Shown in pieces: positions 7,763 to 16,316 of a DNA stretch of 64,000 bases. The stretch spans positions 124,001 through 188,000 of the forward strand of contig NZ_JAUKWQ010000006.1 of assembly GCF_030504645.1 (NCBI RefSeq). The letters are read 5' to 3'. Source of the DNA: Rhizobium oryzicola (GTDB lineage: Bacteria > Pseudomonadota > Alphaproteobacteria > Rhizobiales > Rhizobiaceae). Position 1 is the first letter of the stretch, and each line of letters opens with the position of its first letter. A program made the position numbers and the translations under genes. The notes beneath the pieces are model-generated. The model searched no databases. It was not told the origin of the DNA and was given only the letters and a program-made list of their open reading frames with translations.

Positions 7763-8928
7763 GCGATAATGTCGGCCGCCCGGCGGCGGGCTTCCTCGTC
7801 TGCGGCAAACACATCGTCCATGCTGGACGCTGCCGGATAGGCTATCATGGCGTCCATCACCTGTTCGGCAATATCGGCCATGGACAGGAAGCCGATCCGG
7901 CCATCGCAGAAGGCATGGAAGGCTACTTCTTCCGCGGCATTCATGACGGCCCCTTGCACACCACCGCGTTCCAGCGCCGTTCTGGCCAGCCGCAAGGCGG
8001 GGAAACGCACTTCATCGGGGGCTTCAAAATCCAGCCGCGCGAGCTTGGCGAAATCCAGCCGTTCGACATTCAATTGTGGCCGGTCGGGATAGGTCAGCGC
8101 ATAGCCGATGGCGGTGCGCATATCCGGACAGCCGAGCTGGGCAAGCACCGAACCGTCGCGATATCCCACCATGGAATGGATGATGGACTGCGGATGGACG
8201 ATGACTTCGATCTGGTCGGGGTGCACATCGAAGAGATGCTTGGCCTCGATCATCTCCAGCGCCTTGTTGAACATGGAGGCGCTGCCGATCGATATCTTCA
8301 GGCCCATCGACCAGTTGGGATGCGCACGGGCAATCTCTGCTGTGACACCGGCCATCTGCTCCCGCGTCCAGGTGCGGAAGGGGCCGCCGGAGGCCGTCAG
8401 TACGATTCGCTCCACGGCGCCGTGCTGGCCATCCTCCAGACATTGAAAGATGGCGCTGTGTTCGCTGTCGACCGGGATCAGTCGGCCGCCGCCTTGTTCA
8501 ACAGCCCTGACGAAGAGTTCGCCCGCCGAAACCAGGCATTCCTTGTTGGCAAGCGCGATGTCTGCGCCGCGTCTGGCGGCTGCCAGAGTGGGTGCGAGGC
8601 CAGCGGTGCCCACGATGGCGGCCATCACAAGATCCGCCTCGCGGTCCCCGGCTTCGATCAGGGCTTCGCGGCCAGCTGCGGCCTCGATGCCCGTGCCGGC
8701 GAGGGCTTCTTTCAAGTCTGCATAGTGCCTGTTATCGGCCGTCACCGCAAGCTTCGCGCCACAGCCCTTGGCTTGCTCCGCCAAAAGCGCAACATTGGCA
8801 TTACCGGTAAGAGCCACCACCTCGAAGCTGTCTTGCCCGCCCAACTGGTTCACGACATCCAGCGTGTTGACGCCAATGGAACCTGTGGAGCCCAGAATGC
8901 TGATGCGGCGCTTGCCGATGTCGGCCAT
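7741..8928 (-). CDS. dxr: 1-deoxy-D-xylulose 5-phosphate reductoisomerase
   Basis: This 395-residue NADPH-dependent cytosolic enzyme makes 2-C-methyl-D-erythritol 4-phosphate, the first committed step of the MEP isoprenoid pathway. The N-terminal nucleotide-binding motif GSTGSIG is at residues 13-19. The metal and substrate region includes ALANKECLVSAGE and IPVDSEHSAIFQ. Length and motifs are standard. It is transcribed convergently to hemA, and the two 3' ends are 35 bases apart. No other MEP gene is in the window. Confidence 0.97.
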   Translation of the reverse strand: MADIGKRRISILGSTGSIGVNTLDVVNQLGGQDSFEVVALTGNANVALLAEQAKGCGAKLAVTADNRHYADLKEALAGTGIEAAAGREALIEAGDREADLVMAAIVGTAGLAPTLAAARRGADIALANKECLVSAGELFVRAVEQGGGRLIPVDSEHSAIFQCLEDGQHGAVERIVLTASGGPFRTWTREQMAGVTAEIARAHPNWSMGLKISIGSASMFNKALEMIEAKHLFDVHPDQIEVIVHPQSIIHSMVGYRDGSVLAQLGCPDMRTAIGYALTYPDRPQLNVERLDFAKLARLDFEAPDEVRFPALRLARTALERGGVQGAVMNAAEEVAFHAFCDGRIGFLSMADIAEQVMDAMIAYPAASSMDDVFAADEEARRRAADIIAKTEMAA

Positions 8929-9059
8929 GATATCTTCCGTCTTTGAACTCGGGTTGATCTACAGGCGAACGCTTCTGCTCACAAGAGTGGGCTTGATTCG
9001 GGTACTCGCCTGGGCCACCTGTTGATCAATGGCGCTTGGAGTTGGTGAGACATAGAGCG

Positions 9060-10298
9060 ATGGATGAGATCGACACAATCAAGACGACTTGCGTTATTGC
9101 AGGCGGCGGCCCCGCAGGCCTGATGCTCGGATATCTGCTGGCGCGAGCCGGTGTCGGTGTGACCGTGGTCGAGAAGCATGGCGATTTCCTACGCGATTTT
9201 CGCGGCGATACGATCCATCCCTCGACGCTGGAGGTCATCCATCAGCTTGGCCTCGAAGAGGCTTTCCTCAAACTGCCCCACACGCGGGCACCGAAGCTTT
9301 CCGCTGAAATCGGTGGGCGCAACATCACCATTGCCGACTTCTCGCGGCTGCCCGTTCGGAACCGATTCATCGCCTTCATGCCGCAATGGGATTTTCTGAA
9401 TTTCATCGCCCAGGAAGCCGAGCGCTTTCCGAATTTCAGGCTTTTGATGTCGGCGAAGGTGACGGAGGTGCTGAGTGAGGGAAAACGCCTCGCTGGACTT
9501 GCCGTCGAGACACCCGAAGGTCTTCTCCATATCCGCGCAGACCTCACTGTTGCGGCGGATGGTCGCAAGTCGGTAGTGCGGGTGCTGGCGGGGCTGGAAG
9601 TTGAAAGCTTCGGTAACCCCAGCGAAGTGGTCTGGATGAAGCTCTCCAAGCAGCCGGGCGATCCGGCCGAGACCATGGGGCATGCGGGCCCTCGCCAGGG
9701 TTTCGTGCTGATCGATCGTGGCGATTACTGGCAGTGCGGCTATGTCATCCGCCGTGGCACTTATGCGGAATTTCGCCAGGGCACAGTGGAGGACTTCCGT
9801 GACAAGGTGCGTGATGTCTCTCCCCTGCCGCCAGAGCGTGTGGAAGAAATCCGCGACTGGAATGATCTCAGCCTTTTGCAGGTGCGCATCGATCGCTTGA
9901 AAAAGTGGTGGCGTCCGGGCCTTCTGTGCATTGGCGATGCGGCGCATGCCATGTCACCCATTGGCGGCGTGGGGGTCAATCTCGCAATCCAGGATGCGGT
10001 GGCTGCGGCGAATCTTCTGGCAGAACCCCTCAAGGCGGGCAGGTTGTCGGATGCCGACCTTGCATCCGTTGAGAAAAGGCGCCTTTTCCCGACCAAGGCA
10101 ACGCAGAAGCTGCAATTGATGATGCGCTCCAGCCGGAAAAAGGACCAGGATGATGATGCGAAACGAAAAGGACCGCCCGCCTTTATCCGGGGCATCGCCC
10201 GCTTTCCGCTCTTGTCGCATCTCGCGGGTCGGCTGATCGGCCTTGGTTTCCGCATGGAGCGGGTTCGTGCTCAGGTAATTTTGTCGGGTAGTGTTTGA
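9060..10298 (+). CDS. FAD-dependent oxidoreductase / aromatic-ring monooxygenase family
   Basis: This 412-residue flavoprotein belongs to the PHBH/UbiH-like group A hydroxylases. The Rossmann motif IAGGGPAGLMLGYLLARAG lies at the N-terminus. The second FAD motif, CIGDAAHAMSPIGGVGVNLAIQDA, lies near residue 300. The C-terminus is basic and partly hydrophobic. It may hydroxylate an aromatic or quinone-like substrate; the substrate cannot be inferred. The ATG at 9060 is chosen because the recognisable family N-terminus begins there. In-frame TTG (9036) and GTG (9045) codons lie just upstream, nearer the GGAG at 9038. It is divergent from dxr and stands alone. Confidence 0.85.
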   Translation: MDEIDTIKTTCVIAGGGPAGLMLGYLLARAGVGVTVVEKHGDFLRDFRGDTIHPSTLEVIHQLGLEEAFLKLPHTRAPKLSAEIGGRNITIADFSRLPVRNRFIAFMPQWDFLNFIAQEAERFPNFRLLMSAKVTEVLSEGKRLAGLAVETPEGLLHIRADLTVAADGRKSVVRVLAGLEVESFGNPSEVVWMKLSKQPGDPAETMGHAGPRQGFVLIDRGDYWQCGYVIRRGTYAEFRQGTVEDFRDKVRDVSPLPPERVEEIRDWNDLSLLQVRIDRLKKWWRPGLLCIGDAAHAMSPIGGVGVNLAIQDAVAAANLLAEPLKAGRLSDADLASVEKRRLFPTKATQKLQLMMRSSRKKDQDDDAKRKGPPAFIRGIARFPLLSHLAGRLIGLGFRMERVRAQVILSGSV

Positions 10299-10321
10299 GG
10301 AGCGGCTACAGGCCGCCCCTC
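10297..10321. terminator. Weak hairpin between convergent genes
   Basis: GAGGAGCGGC and GCCGCCCCTC can pair with one mismatch around a TACAG loop, immediately after the monooxygenase stop codon. No T-run follows on either strand, so intrinsic termination is doubtful. Confidence 0.35.
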
Positions 10322-10332
10322 GATAATGGGTT

Positions 10333-10731
10333 TTACGGAACAACCTGCACGACTGTGTAGGTCTGCGGGTCGACGATGACACGCTGCTGATTGACCACAG
10401 CATAGGCATAGTGCGGATTTTCCGGAACCTGCGTCAGCACCACCTCGCGCGGGATGGGTTTGCCCACAACAACGGGCTGCTGAACGACTACCGCCTGTGT
10501 GGGCATGGGCTGTTGCTGAACATAGGTCACCACCCGTTGCGGCGGCGGATCAATGGCTGTGCCGGCAGCTGCACCCACCACGCCGCCGACCGCTGCGCCG
10601 ATCGGTCCGCCAACGATAGCGCCTGTAACCGCGCCACCCACTGCGCCATTCACGGTGCTTTGCTGAGCGGAGGCAGCTGTGGCAGCGAGCCCGAGGCTGG
10701 CAGCGGCAAGCAGAAAAAGTGTCGTCTTCAT
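10333..10731 (-). CDS. Exported DUF1236-domain protein with glycine-zipper segment
   Basis: This 132-residue protein has a Sec signal peptide (MKTTLFLLAAASLGLAATAASA, cleavage after ASA). A glycine-zipper stretch covers residues 28-60, with GAVGG, GAIVGGPIGAAVGG and GVVGAAAGTA. A Gln/Val/Pro-rich linker follows. The C-terminal DUF1236 domain (about residues 93-132) has the family pattern VPxNPHYAYAVVNQQRVIVDP. DUF1236 proteins are common, uncharacterised periplasmic or envelope proteins of Rhizobiales. It is the second small glycine-zipper envelope protein in this 10 kb. A GGAGAC ribosome site precedes the ATG. Confidence 0.8.
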   Translation of the reverse strand: MKTTLFLLAAASLGLAATAASAQQSTVNGAVGGAVTGAIVGGPIGAAVGGVVGAAAGTAIDPPPQRVVTYVQQQPMPTQAVVVQQPVVVGKPIPREVVLTQVPENPHYAYAVVNQQRVIVDPQTYTVVQVVP

Positions 10732-11057
10732 TGTGTGTCTCCTTTTGCAATAGCAGCAGGGAACGTGTGAGCGACGGATCTCGTTCCAAGGAATATAAGC
10801 ATATGTCCGTATTGCCTTCGATTCTGCGTATTTAAGCGCTCTATAATTGAAGAATGTGAGGCTTTGTATCCACGGTTGAGAAAATTAGATATAAGTATAC
10901 GCTAAAAACTAGGTATTGAATTTACTGGTCGAGGTCGTAATGTTGTGCGTTAAGTGAATGTTTACCTTTCTAATCAAAATTCGGGGTTGGCTGATTTACG
11001 GCTTCTAAGCGGTCTAATCGGTTTAATTGGCATCTGGCAGAAACTGGAGCACAATGA
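10732..11057. other. AT-rich intergenic region (326 bp) between divergent small genes
   Basis: This stretch separates the divergent starts of the DUF1236 gene and the 127-codon gene and is clearly more AT-rich than its neighbours. I see no RNA gene or convincing open frame. A short GGAACG...CGTTCC inverted repeat lies at about 10760-10787, near the DUF1236 start. Promoters for both genes should lie here, but I cannot pick hexamers with confidence. Confidence 0.5.
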
Positions 11058-11441
11058 ATGACGCTCCCTGCCGTTCGGAATTCCGGGCAAGGATTGACAA
11101 TGGAAAATAGAGATGGAACCTCCGTGCGGGATCTGGTCGCATCATGCGATTGGAAAGAAGCCCTTACCGTTCCCAACGCGTTATTCAGGTACATATCTTC
11201 CATGCTCGATTCTCGGGAACCGAGCGTGTATCTCATTGACCTGTTGCCGTCGCTCAGTGCTGCGCTGCAATCCTTCATGAATGCGATCGGTGCATTCAAT
11301 ATGTCACCGCTGTCAGAGGTGGAGGTCGCACGCCGGCGGGCAAGATTACTTGAGTGTTTGGACGCCTTTATCGATGAAGCGAGGCTGAGTCAGCAAAGCA
11401 TCGTCTTCATGGAAGCGTTGCGCGCGGGCGAGCGCAAGTAA
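11058..11441 (+). CDS. Hypothetical small helical protein
   Basis: I do not recognise this 127-residue protein. It has no signal peptide and no membrane segment. The C-terminal half (from about residue 60) is predicted helical and amphipathic, with heptad-like Leu spacing and an ARRRARLLE stretch. A GGAG eight bases before the ATG at 11058 supports this start. A second ATG at 11100, behind AAGGA, would give a 113-residue protein. Flanking genes are unrelated. It could be a lineage-restricted gene; codon use looks ordinary for the window. Confidence 0.5.
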   Translation: MTLPAVRNSGQGLTMENRDGTSVRDLVASCDWKEALTVPNALFRYISSMLDSREPSVYLIDLLPSLSAALQSFMNAIGAFNMSPLSEVEVARRRARLLECLDAFIDEARLSQQSIVFMEALRAGERK

Positions 11442-11513
11442 CACACGCCCGTTTGCCTCTGTGCCCCTGAAAATTTCGGGCAGTCATTCCCAGATAGATC
11501 TCATCCAAAAGGC

Positions 11514-11544
11514 GCCCCTCCTTTCTCGTATTGTCAGGAGGGGC
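11514..11544 (+). promoter_or_regulatory. Hairpin in the exoD leader
   Basis: GCCCCTCCT (11514-11522) and AGGAGGGGC (11536-11544) are perfect 9-base arms around 13 bases, about 25 bases before the exoD start. It may be a leader structure. No T-run follows, so it is not a terminator in this direction. Confidence 0.35.
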
Positions 11545-11569
11545 TCGCGAAACAAGATATGAGGATGAG

Positions 11570-12220
11570 ATGGAGAATTCGCCCGGAACGTGTTTGAAAG
11601 CCGCTGGCCTGTCTGCTGCTCTGGAGGAGTTGCCGCATAGGCTGAAGGATAAGGCTGCAACGCTGGGCGATCTCCTGTCTGTGCTGGGCGAGCGGGCGGT
11701 TGCGATGGTTCTTCTCGTCTTTGCAATCCCTGCCATTATTCCGACTCCAGGATTACCTGCGGGCTTCATCTTTGGCACGGCGCTGGCACTGCTCTCTGTT
11801 CAATTGATCTGGGGTGCTGAGCGGTTCGTGCTGCCGCGTCGCCTCGCCGGCATCCCAATGCCCGCGGCACTTCTGAGAGCCATGGCCAACAAACTGGCGC
11901 CGTGGCTTGCCTATCTGGAGCGGTTTCTCAAGCCGCGTGCCCGGTATCTTTCCGGCAGAAAGGCACTTCCCGTGCTGGGTGTCGTGGTCCTGGTGATGGC
12001 AATCCTGATCGCATTGCCTATTCCATTTGGAAATATTCTCCCGGGGCTTTCGGTCTTCCTGATCGCGCTTGGAATTGCGGAGCGTGATGGCGTGGCGATT
12101 GGCGCAGGGCTGCTCTTCGGCGTGGCCGCGCTTGCTTTTTCAGGTTTCATCTTCTGGGGTGGTTGGGCATTGATGAGCGGCTTCTTTGCCGGTGATGCCG
12201 AGAGCGCTGCTGCTGGGTGA
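11570..12220 (+). CDS. exoD: ExoD-family membrane protein (exopolysaccharide synthesis)
   Basis: This 216-residue integral membrane protein belongs to the ExoD family. In Sinorhizobium meliloti, exoD is needed for normal exopolysaccharide, alkali tolerance and nodule invasion. The fingerprint includes GDLLSVLGERAVAMVLLVFAIPAIIPTPGLPAGFIFG (about residues 30-66), followed by hydrophobic segments near residues 68-80, 130-165 and 170-205. The ATG at 11570 follows a GAGGATGAG ribosome site. A hairpin (11514-11544) lies in the leader. The biochemical role of ExoD is unknown. It is probably monocistronic. Confidence 0.85.
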   Translation: MENSPGTCLKAAGLSAALEELPHRLKDKAATLGDLLSVLGERAVAMVLLVFAIPAIIPTPGLPAGFIFGTALALLSVQLIWGAERFVLPRRLAGIPMPAALLRAMANKLAPWLAYLERFLKPRARYLSGRKALPVLGVVVLVMAILIALPIPFGNILPGLSVFLIALGIAERDGVAIGAGLLFGVAALAFSGFIFWGGWALMSGFFAGDAESAAAG

Positions 12221-12267
12221 GGCGCCCATTCTTGCACCGTAAATCTCTTGGTGGGACGAAAGGGAAA

Positions 12268-12344
12268 TGGTGTCCACGAGAGGATTCGAACCTCCGACCC
12301 CAGGATTAGGAATCCTGTGCTCTATCCTGCTGAGCTACGTGGAC
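12268..12344 (-). tRNA. tRNA-Arg (anticodon CCT)
   Basis: The minus strand folds as a full 77-nt cloverleaf. The acceptor stem is GTCCACG/CGTGGAC, the D-loop reads AGCTCAGCAGGATAGAGC, and the anticodon stem CAGGA/TCCTG frames loop TTCCTAA, which gives CCT (reads AGG). The T-arm is GGAGGTTCGAATCCTCT. The 3' CCA is encoded. A promoter of the usual spacing lies upstream at 12360-12388. Confidence 0.97.
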
Positions 12345-12359
12345 AAAGCAGGTGGTCGC

Positions 12360-12388
12360 TACATACCTCAGGCGGCTGCTGTGGACAA
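12360..12388 (-). promoter_or_regulatory. Promoter of tRNA-Arg(CCT)
   Basis: On the minus strand TTGTCC is followed after exactly 17 bases by TATGTA, ending about 15 bases before the mature tRNA 5' end. Spacing and position fit a housekeeping sigma promoter. Confidence 0.5.
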
Positions 12389-12428
12389 GACGGCAGCTGC
12401 CTCATGATCATGAGATTGGAGAGCTCCA

Positions 12429-13595
12429 TCAATCCGACAGGCGCTGCTCCGCCAGTTTCACCCAGTAGGATACGCCATAGGCAATGGCTTCATCGTTGAA
12501 GTCATAAGCCGGATTGTGAAGGGCTGCCGTATCGCCATTGCCGATCATGATATAGGCGCCGGGGCGTGCCTGAAGCATGAAGGCGAAATCTTCCCCGGCC
12601 ATGCTGGCATCCACGTCCGTGTTGACGTTCTTCTCGCCGACGATTGCCATGGCTGCCTTTGCGGCGTGAGTGGTTTCGTCCGAATGATTGACCGTCACCG
12701 GGCAGGAACGTTCGTATTCCACCTCGACACGCCCGTCGTTGGCTGCGGCTATGCCAGCTGCGATCTCGCGGATGCGGCGTTCGGCGAGATCGCGAACGCC
12801 TTCGTCGAGGCTTCTGACGGTACCGGCCAAATAGGCTTCCTCCGGAATGATATTGTGCGTGGTCCCTGCATGGAACTGGGTGACCGTCACCACGACCGAG
12901 CGCAGCGGATTGGCGTTGCGCGAGGCAATCAACTGCAGTCCGTTGACGATCTGGGAGCCGATGACGATCGGGTCGGCGGCGCGGTGTGGCTCCGCCGCAT
13001 GACCACCCCGGCCGGTGATCTTGATGGTAAACTTGTCGGGTGCCGCCATGATGCCGCCCTTGCGGATTGCAAACTGGCCGAGCGGTATCCCTGGCATGTT
13101 GTGCATGCCGTAGACCTCCTGGATGCCGAAGCGTTCCATCATGCCATCTTCCACCATGGCAAGCGCGCCCCTTCCGCCTTCCTCCGCCGGCTGGAAGATG
13201 ACCGCAACAGCGCCATTGAAGTTGCGCGTCTCAGCCAGATACTTCGCGGCGCCCAGAAGCATGGCGGTGTGTCCGTCATGGCCGCAGGCATGCATCTTGC
13301 CAGCTGTCTTCGAGGCCCAGGGCTTGCCGGAAATCTCGGTCAGCGGTAGCGCATCCATGTCAGCCCGCAGTCCGATCACGCGGCCGCTTTCGCCTTGTCC
13401 GCGGATAATGCCGACGACACCGGTGCGACCGATGCCGGTCACAATCTCGTCAACGCCAAACTCCTTCAGACGTAACTCAACAAAGGCCGCCGTTTCTTCG
13501 ACGTCGTAGAGAATTTCAGGATTTTCATGAAGATGACGCCGCCATTCGCTGACTTCATTCTGCAATTCGGCGGCTCTGTTCAAGATCGGCATCAC
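12429..13595 (-). CDS. M20 family amidohydrolase (hippurate hydrolase-like)
   Basis: This 388-residue di-metal peptidase/amidase belongs to the M20D group (HipO/AbgB/N-acetyl-amino-acid deacetylases). Metal-site motifs are in place: GLRADMDALPL near residue 75, HACGHDGHTAMLLG near residue 102, and QPAEEGGRG with the catalytic Glu near residue 137. AGEDFAFML near residue 350 completes the set. It hydrolyses N-acyl or N-aroyl amino acids; the exact substrate is not predictable. Two Met codons start the frame (13595 and 13592). No signal peptide, so it is cytosolic. It is divergent from the D,D-carboxypeptidase gene. Confidence 0.9.
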   Translation of the reverse strand: MMPILNRAAELQNEVSEWRRHLHENPEILYDVEETAAFVELRLKEFGVDEIVTGIGRTGVVGIIRGQGESGRVIGLRADMDALPLTEISGKPWASKTAGKMHACGHDGHTAMLLGAAKYLAETRNFNGAVAVIFQPAEEGGRGALAMVEDGMMERFGIQEVYGMHNMPGIPLGQFAIRKGGIMAAPDKFTIKITGRGGHAAEPHRAADPIVIGSQIVNGLQLIASRNANPLRSVVVTVTQFHAGTTHNIIPEEAYLAGTVRSLDEGVRDLAERRIREIAAGIAAANDGRVEVEYERSCPVTVNHSDETTHAAKAAMAIVGEKNVNTDVDASMAGEDFAFMLQARPGAYIMIGNGDTAALHNPAYDFNDEAIAYGVSYWVKLAEQRLSD

Positions 13596-13753
13596 AATTC
13601 CTGTCTGTCTGCAAGCGCTGTCGTGTTCCTCGCTCCCGCCGGATATTGCGCCGCAGAATTGACGGAATCAATGATCTTTGCCATTGCTTGGCCATCCTGG
13701 CGAAATATCGCCGTGCTCGTTGCCAACGAACGAGGCCTTCCTTGCCCCATCGC

Positions 13754-14851
13754 ATGCTTAGCCTTCGCTTTCCCCTGCCGCGCATGCTTGCGGCAATTGC
13801 CGCCATGGCCGCCACGCTGGCCGGCGCAGCAGACACAGCCTTTGCCAATCCGAAGATGGTCGTGGATGTCCGAACGGGTCGGGTGATCGCACATCAGGAA
13901 GCGTTTCGGAAATGGTATCCAGCATCGCTGACCAAGCTGATGACGGCCTATGTCACCTTCAAGGCGCTGAAATCCGGTCGTCTGACGCTGGAAACGCCTG
14001 TTGTCATGAGCAAGAAGGCGACCGAGCAGCCACCCAGCAAGATGTTCTTCAAGCCCGGATCTAAGCTGACGCTGGACAGCGCCATGAAGATCCTGCTGGT
14101 GAAGTCCGCCAATGACATGGCCGTTGCCGTGGCTGAAACCGTGGGCGGGTCGACCGAACAATTCGTGGCGATGATGAATGCGGAAGCTGCCCGTCTCGGC
14201 ATGAATTCCACGCACTACATCAATCCGCATGGCTTGCCCGGCAAGGGGCAGTACACCACGGCGCGTGACCTGGCGATTATTGCCCTGCAGCTTCGCCGTG
14301 AGTTTCCGGAGTATTTTGGCTATTTCTCGCTCGAAGGCATTACCACAGGCGCAAAAGAATATCCGAACTACAATATGCTGATCGGCCGCTTCGACGGCGC
14401 CGATGGCATGAAGACCGGCTTTATCTGCGCTTCAGGCTTCAATCAGGTGGCATCCGCGACGCGCAATGGTCGCAGCGTCATATCCGTCGTGCTGGGTTCC
14501 GACAGTCTGGCCGGTCGTACAGACGAATCGGCCGAGCTTCTTCAGCAGGGGCTGACCTCGACCACGCTTGGCGAGCCCCTGGCGACGCTGGCGCCCTACG
14601 GGCCAGATCGTGACGAAGTCGTGGATGTTAGCGCGGAAATCTGCAACCCTGCCGCAGCCAAGGTGCGCAGCGAAGGCCGTGATGATGCCGGTCGCATGGT
14701 GCTCCATTCGCCCTACATCAAGGAAATGGACCGTCCGCCGCAATATAGTTTTGCCGGTCTCATTCCGGGAAGCGAGCCGCCAGCCCCCAACAAAAAGGGA
14801 AAAGGCGAGCTTGCCAACGTTCCCGTTCCTATTCCGCGTCCCGCACTTTAA
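13754..14851 (+). CDS. D-alanyl-D-alanine carboxypeptidase (low-mass penicillin-binding protein, S11)
   Basis: This 365-residue exported enzyme trims the terminal D-Ala from peptidoglycan pentapeptides. The signal peptide has a hydrophobic core and ends near AFA at residue 31. The penicillin-binding motifs are complete: the nucleophile motif S58-L-T-K61, the SAN motif in KSANDMAVAVAE, and KTG in DGMKTGF. A C-terminal PBP5-like segment follows, but no clear amphipathic membrane anchor, so it may be periplasmic. The ATG at 13754 gives the standard signal peptide. The frame is open upstream to 13646, but that extension looks non-coding. The ribosome site is poor. The COG0523 GTPase gene follows after 16 bases, possibly as an operon. 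Confidence 0.9.
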   Translation: MLSLRFPLPRMLAAIAAMAATLAGAADTAFANPKMVVDVRTGRVIAHQEAFRKWYPASLTKLMTAYVTFKALKSGRLTLETPVVMSKKATEQPPSKMFFKPGSKLTLDSAMKILLVKSANDMAVAVAETVGGSTEQFVAMMNAEAARLGMNSTHYINPHGLPGKGQYTTARDLAIIALQLRREFPEYFGYFSLEGITTGAKEYPNYNMLIGRFDGADGMKTGFICASGFNQVASATRNGRSVISVVLGSDSLAGRTDESAELLQQGLTSTTLGEPLATLAPYGPDRDEVVDVSAEICNPAAAKVRSEGRDDAGRMVLHSPYIKEMDRPPQYSFAGLIPGSEPPAPNKKGKGELANVPVPIPRPAL

Positions 14852-14867
14852 TTTCTAGGTTTTGATC

Positions 14868-16046
14868 ATGCCAGCGGCTCCTGACCGTATTCCGGTTTCC
14901 ATTCTCACGGGCTTTCTCGGAGCCGGTAAATCGACCCTTCTCAATCGCATCCTCAAGGATGAAGCTTCGCGCGATACGGCCGTCATCATCAACGAGTTCG
15001 GCGAAGTCGGCATCGACAATTATCTGGTCGAATCCTCCGGCGACACGGTGCTGGAGCTTTCCAACGGCTGCCTTTGCTGCACGGTGCGTGGCGAGCTTGT
15101 CGACACGCTGGCATCCCTCGTGGACCAGATCCAGACGGGACGGCTGAAGCCCATCCGCCGCGTCGTGATCGAGACGACGGGCCTGGCAGATCCGGCACCC
15201 GTGATGCAGGCCGTACTCGGCAATCCCGTCATTGCGCAGAGTTTTCAACTGGATGGTTTGGTCACCGTCGTTGATGCCGTGCATGGCCTTACCACCATAG
15301 AGCGGTACCCTGAAGCAAAGCGTCAGGTCGCCGTGGCGGATCGTCTGATCCTGTCGAAGAAAACCTTGGCCGATGCAGCCCAGATTCGCTCTCTGAGGGC
15401 GAGGCTTGCGGAACTCAATCCGCGTGCCCGAGTCCTGGATGGAGATCTTCCGGAGGCAGGCCGGGCCGGCGTGCTCGTCAACGGGCTTTACGACCCTGAT
15501 AGCAAGATCCCTGATGTTGCCCGCTGGCTGAGCGAAGACGATCATCATGATCACCACCATGACCACGATCACTCGGATGACCATGACCATCATGGGCATG
15601 ATCACCATCATCACGACCACGATGGCCACCGGCACCATCACCACCATCATCATGATGTAAACCGGCATGGCGAGGATATCCGGTCATTCTCCATCCTCCA
15701 CGACCGTCCCATCGATCCTATGGCGATCGAAATGTTTGTCGATCTTCTAAGGTCCGCGCACGGCGAAAAGCTGCTGCGCATGAAGGCCATCGTACAGTTG
15801 AGCGACAATCCGGAACGGCCACTGGTGTTGCACGGCGTGCAGAGCATCTTCCATCCGCCGGAGCGATTGCCTCGGTGGCCGGAAGGCAGCGATCGTCGCA
15901 CGCGCATGGTGATCATTGCGCAGGGGCTTTCGGAAGAATTCGTGACTGATCTTTTCTCGGCCTTCACGGGCCAGCCACGTGTCGACCGTCCCGATCGGGC
16001 GGCACTTGAGGACAATCCGCTCGCTGTGCCTGGCCTCAAGATGTGA
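14868..16046 (+). CDS. COG0523/CobW-family GTPase with long His/Asp-rich metal-binding loop
   Basis: This 392-residue protein is a SIMIBI-class GTPase of the CobW/YeiR/ZNG1 group, cytosolic metal-insertion chaperones. Walker A GFLGAGKSTL lies near residue 15. The metal motif CLCC (GCLCCTVRGEL) lies near residue 68, and ETTGLADPAP is switch-like. A region of about 40 residues (about 223-263) is almost only His and Asp, encoded at 15535-15657, and is probably a Zn, Co or Ni reservoir. A CobW C-terminal domain follows (about residues 270-375). The start at 14868 is preferred over TTG at 14862. The metal and client are unknown. The neighbours here are a D,D-carboxypeptidase and a TusA-like protein, so a cobalamin role is not favoured. 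Confidence 0.88.
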   Translation: MPAAPDRIPVSILTGFLGAGKSTLLNRILKDEASRDTAVIINEFGEVGIDNYLVESSGDTVLELSNGCLCCTVRGELVDTLASLVDQIQTGRLKPIRRVVIETTGLADPAPVMQAVLGNPVIAQSFQLDGLVTVVDAVHGLTTIERYPEAKRQVAVADRLILSKKTLADAAQIRSLRARLAELNPRARVLDGDLPEAGRAGVLVNGLYDPDSKIPDVARWLSEDDHHDHHHDHDHSDDHDHHGHDHHHHDHDGHRHHHHHHHDVNRHGEDIRSFSILHDRPIDPMAIEMFVDLLRSAHGEKLLRMKAIVQLSDNPERPLVLHGVQSIFHPPERLPRWPEGSDRRTRMVIIAQGLSEEFVTDLFSAFTGQPRVDRPDRAALEDNPLAVPGLKM

Positions 16047-16310
16047 TCAGAAGCCGTCTTCGTCCCGGCCCGGCCTGTCCGGGCCGCGGCGAATATGAAA
16101 GCGATGAGAGTCTCCCTCCGCTTCCGAAGATAGCAGATCGTGACCTTCCTCCCGGCAGAAATGCGGGATATCGATCTTGGCAAGCGGGTCGTTGGTCAGG
16201 ATCACAAGCTCAGAGCCTGTGCCCAGGGATTTCAACCGCTTGCGTGTCCGCAAAACGGGAAGGGGGCATTTCAGCCCCCTCAGATCATACGGATCGTTGT
16301 CCTGCGACAC
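16047..16310 (-). CDS. TusA/SirA-family sulfur carrier protein
   Basis: This 87-residue protein has the TusA family signature LRGLKCPLPVLRTRK, with the persulfide-carrying Cys15 in a CPxP motif. TusA-like proteins pass sulfur between partners for tRNA thiolation, molybdenum cofactor or related pathways. The C-terminal tail (RRGPDRPGRDEDGF) is charged and probably disordered. Its stop codon directly abuts that of the COG0523 gene (convergent, no gap). It is 6 bases downstream of the L,D-transpeptidase gene on the same strand. Which sulfur pathway it serves is not shown. Confidence 0.85.
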   Translation of the reverse strand: MSQDNDPYDLRGLKCPLPVLRTRKRLKSLGTGSELVILTNDPLAKIDIPHFCREEGHDLLSSEAEGDSHRFHIRRGPDRPGRDEDGF

Positions 16311-16316
16311 GATGGC

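Noticed and set aside
7507..8946. 479-codon plus-strand frame
   Set aside because: It covers the antisense of dxr and overlaps hemA; dxr has all family motifs, and this frame has none.
12248..12499. Plus-strand frame beginning near the tRNA-Arg gene
   Set aside because: It reads across the antisense of tRNA-Arg (the well-known spurious RIRTSDPRIRNPVLYPAELRG product).
14829..15668. Long minus-strand open frame with a Met/Val-rich hydrophobic start
   Set aside because: It is the antisense of the COG0523 gene; the hydrophobic stretch is just the complement of the His/Asp codon run.
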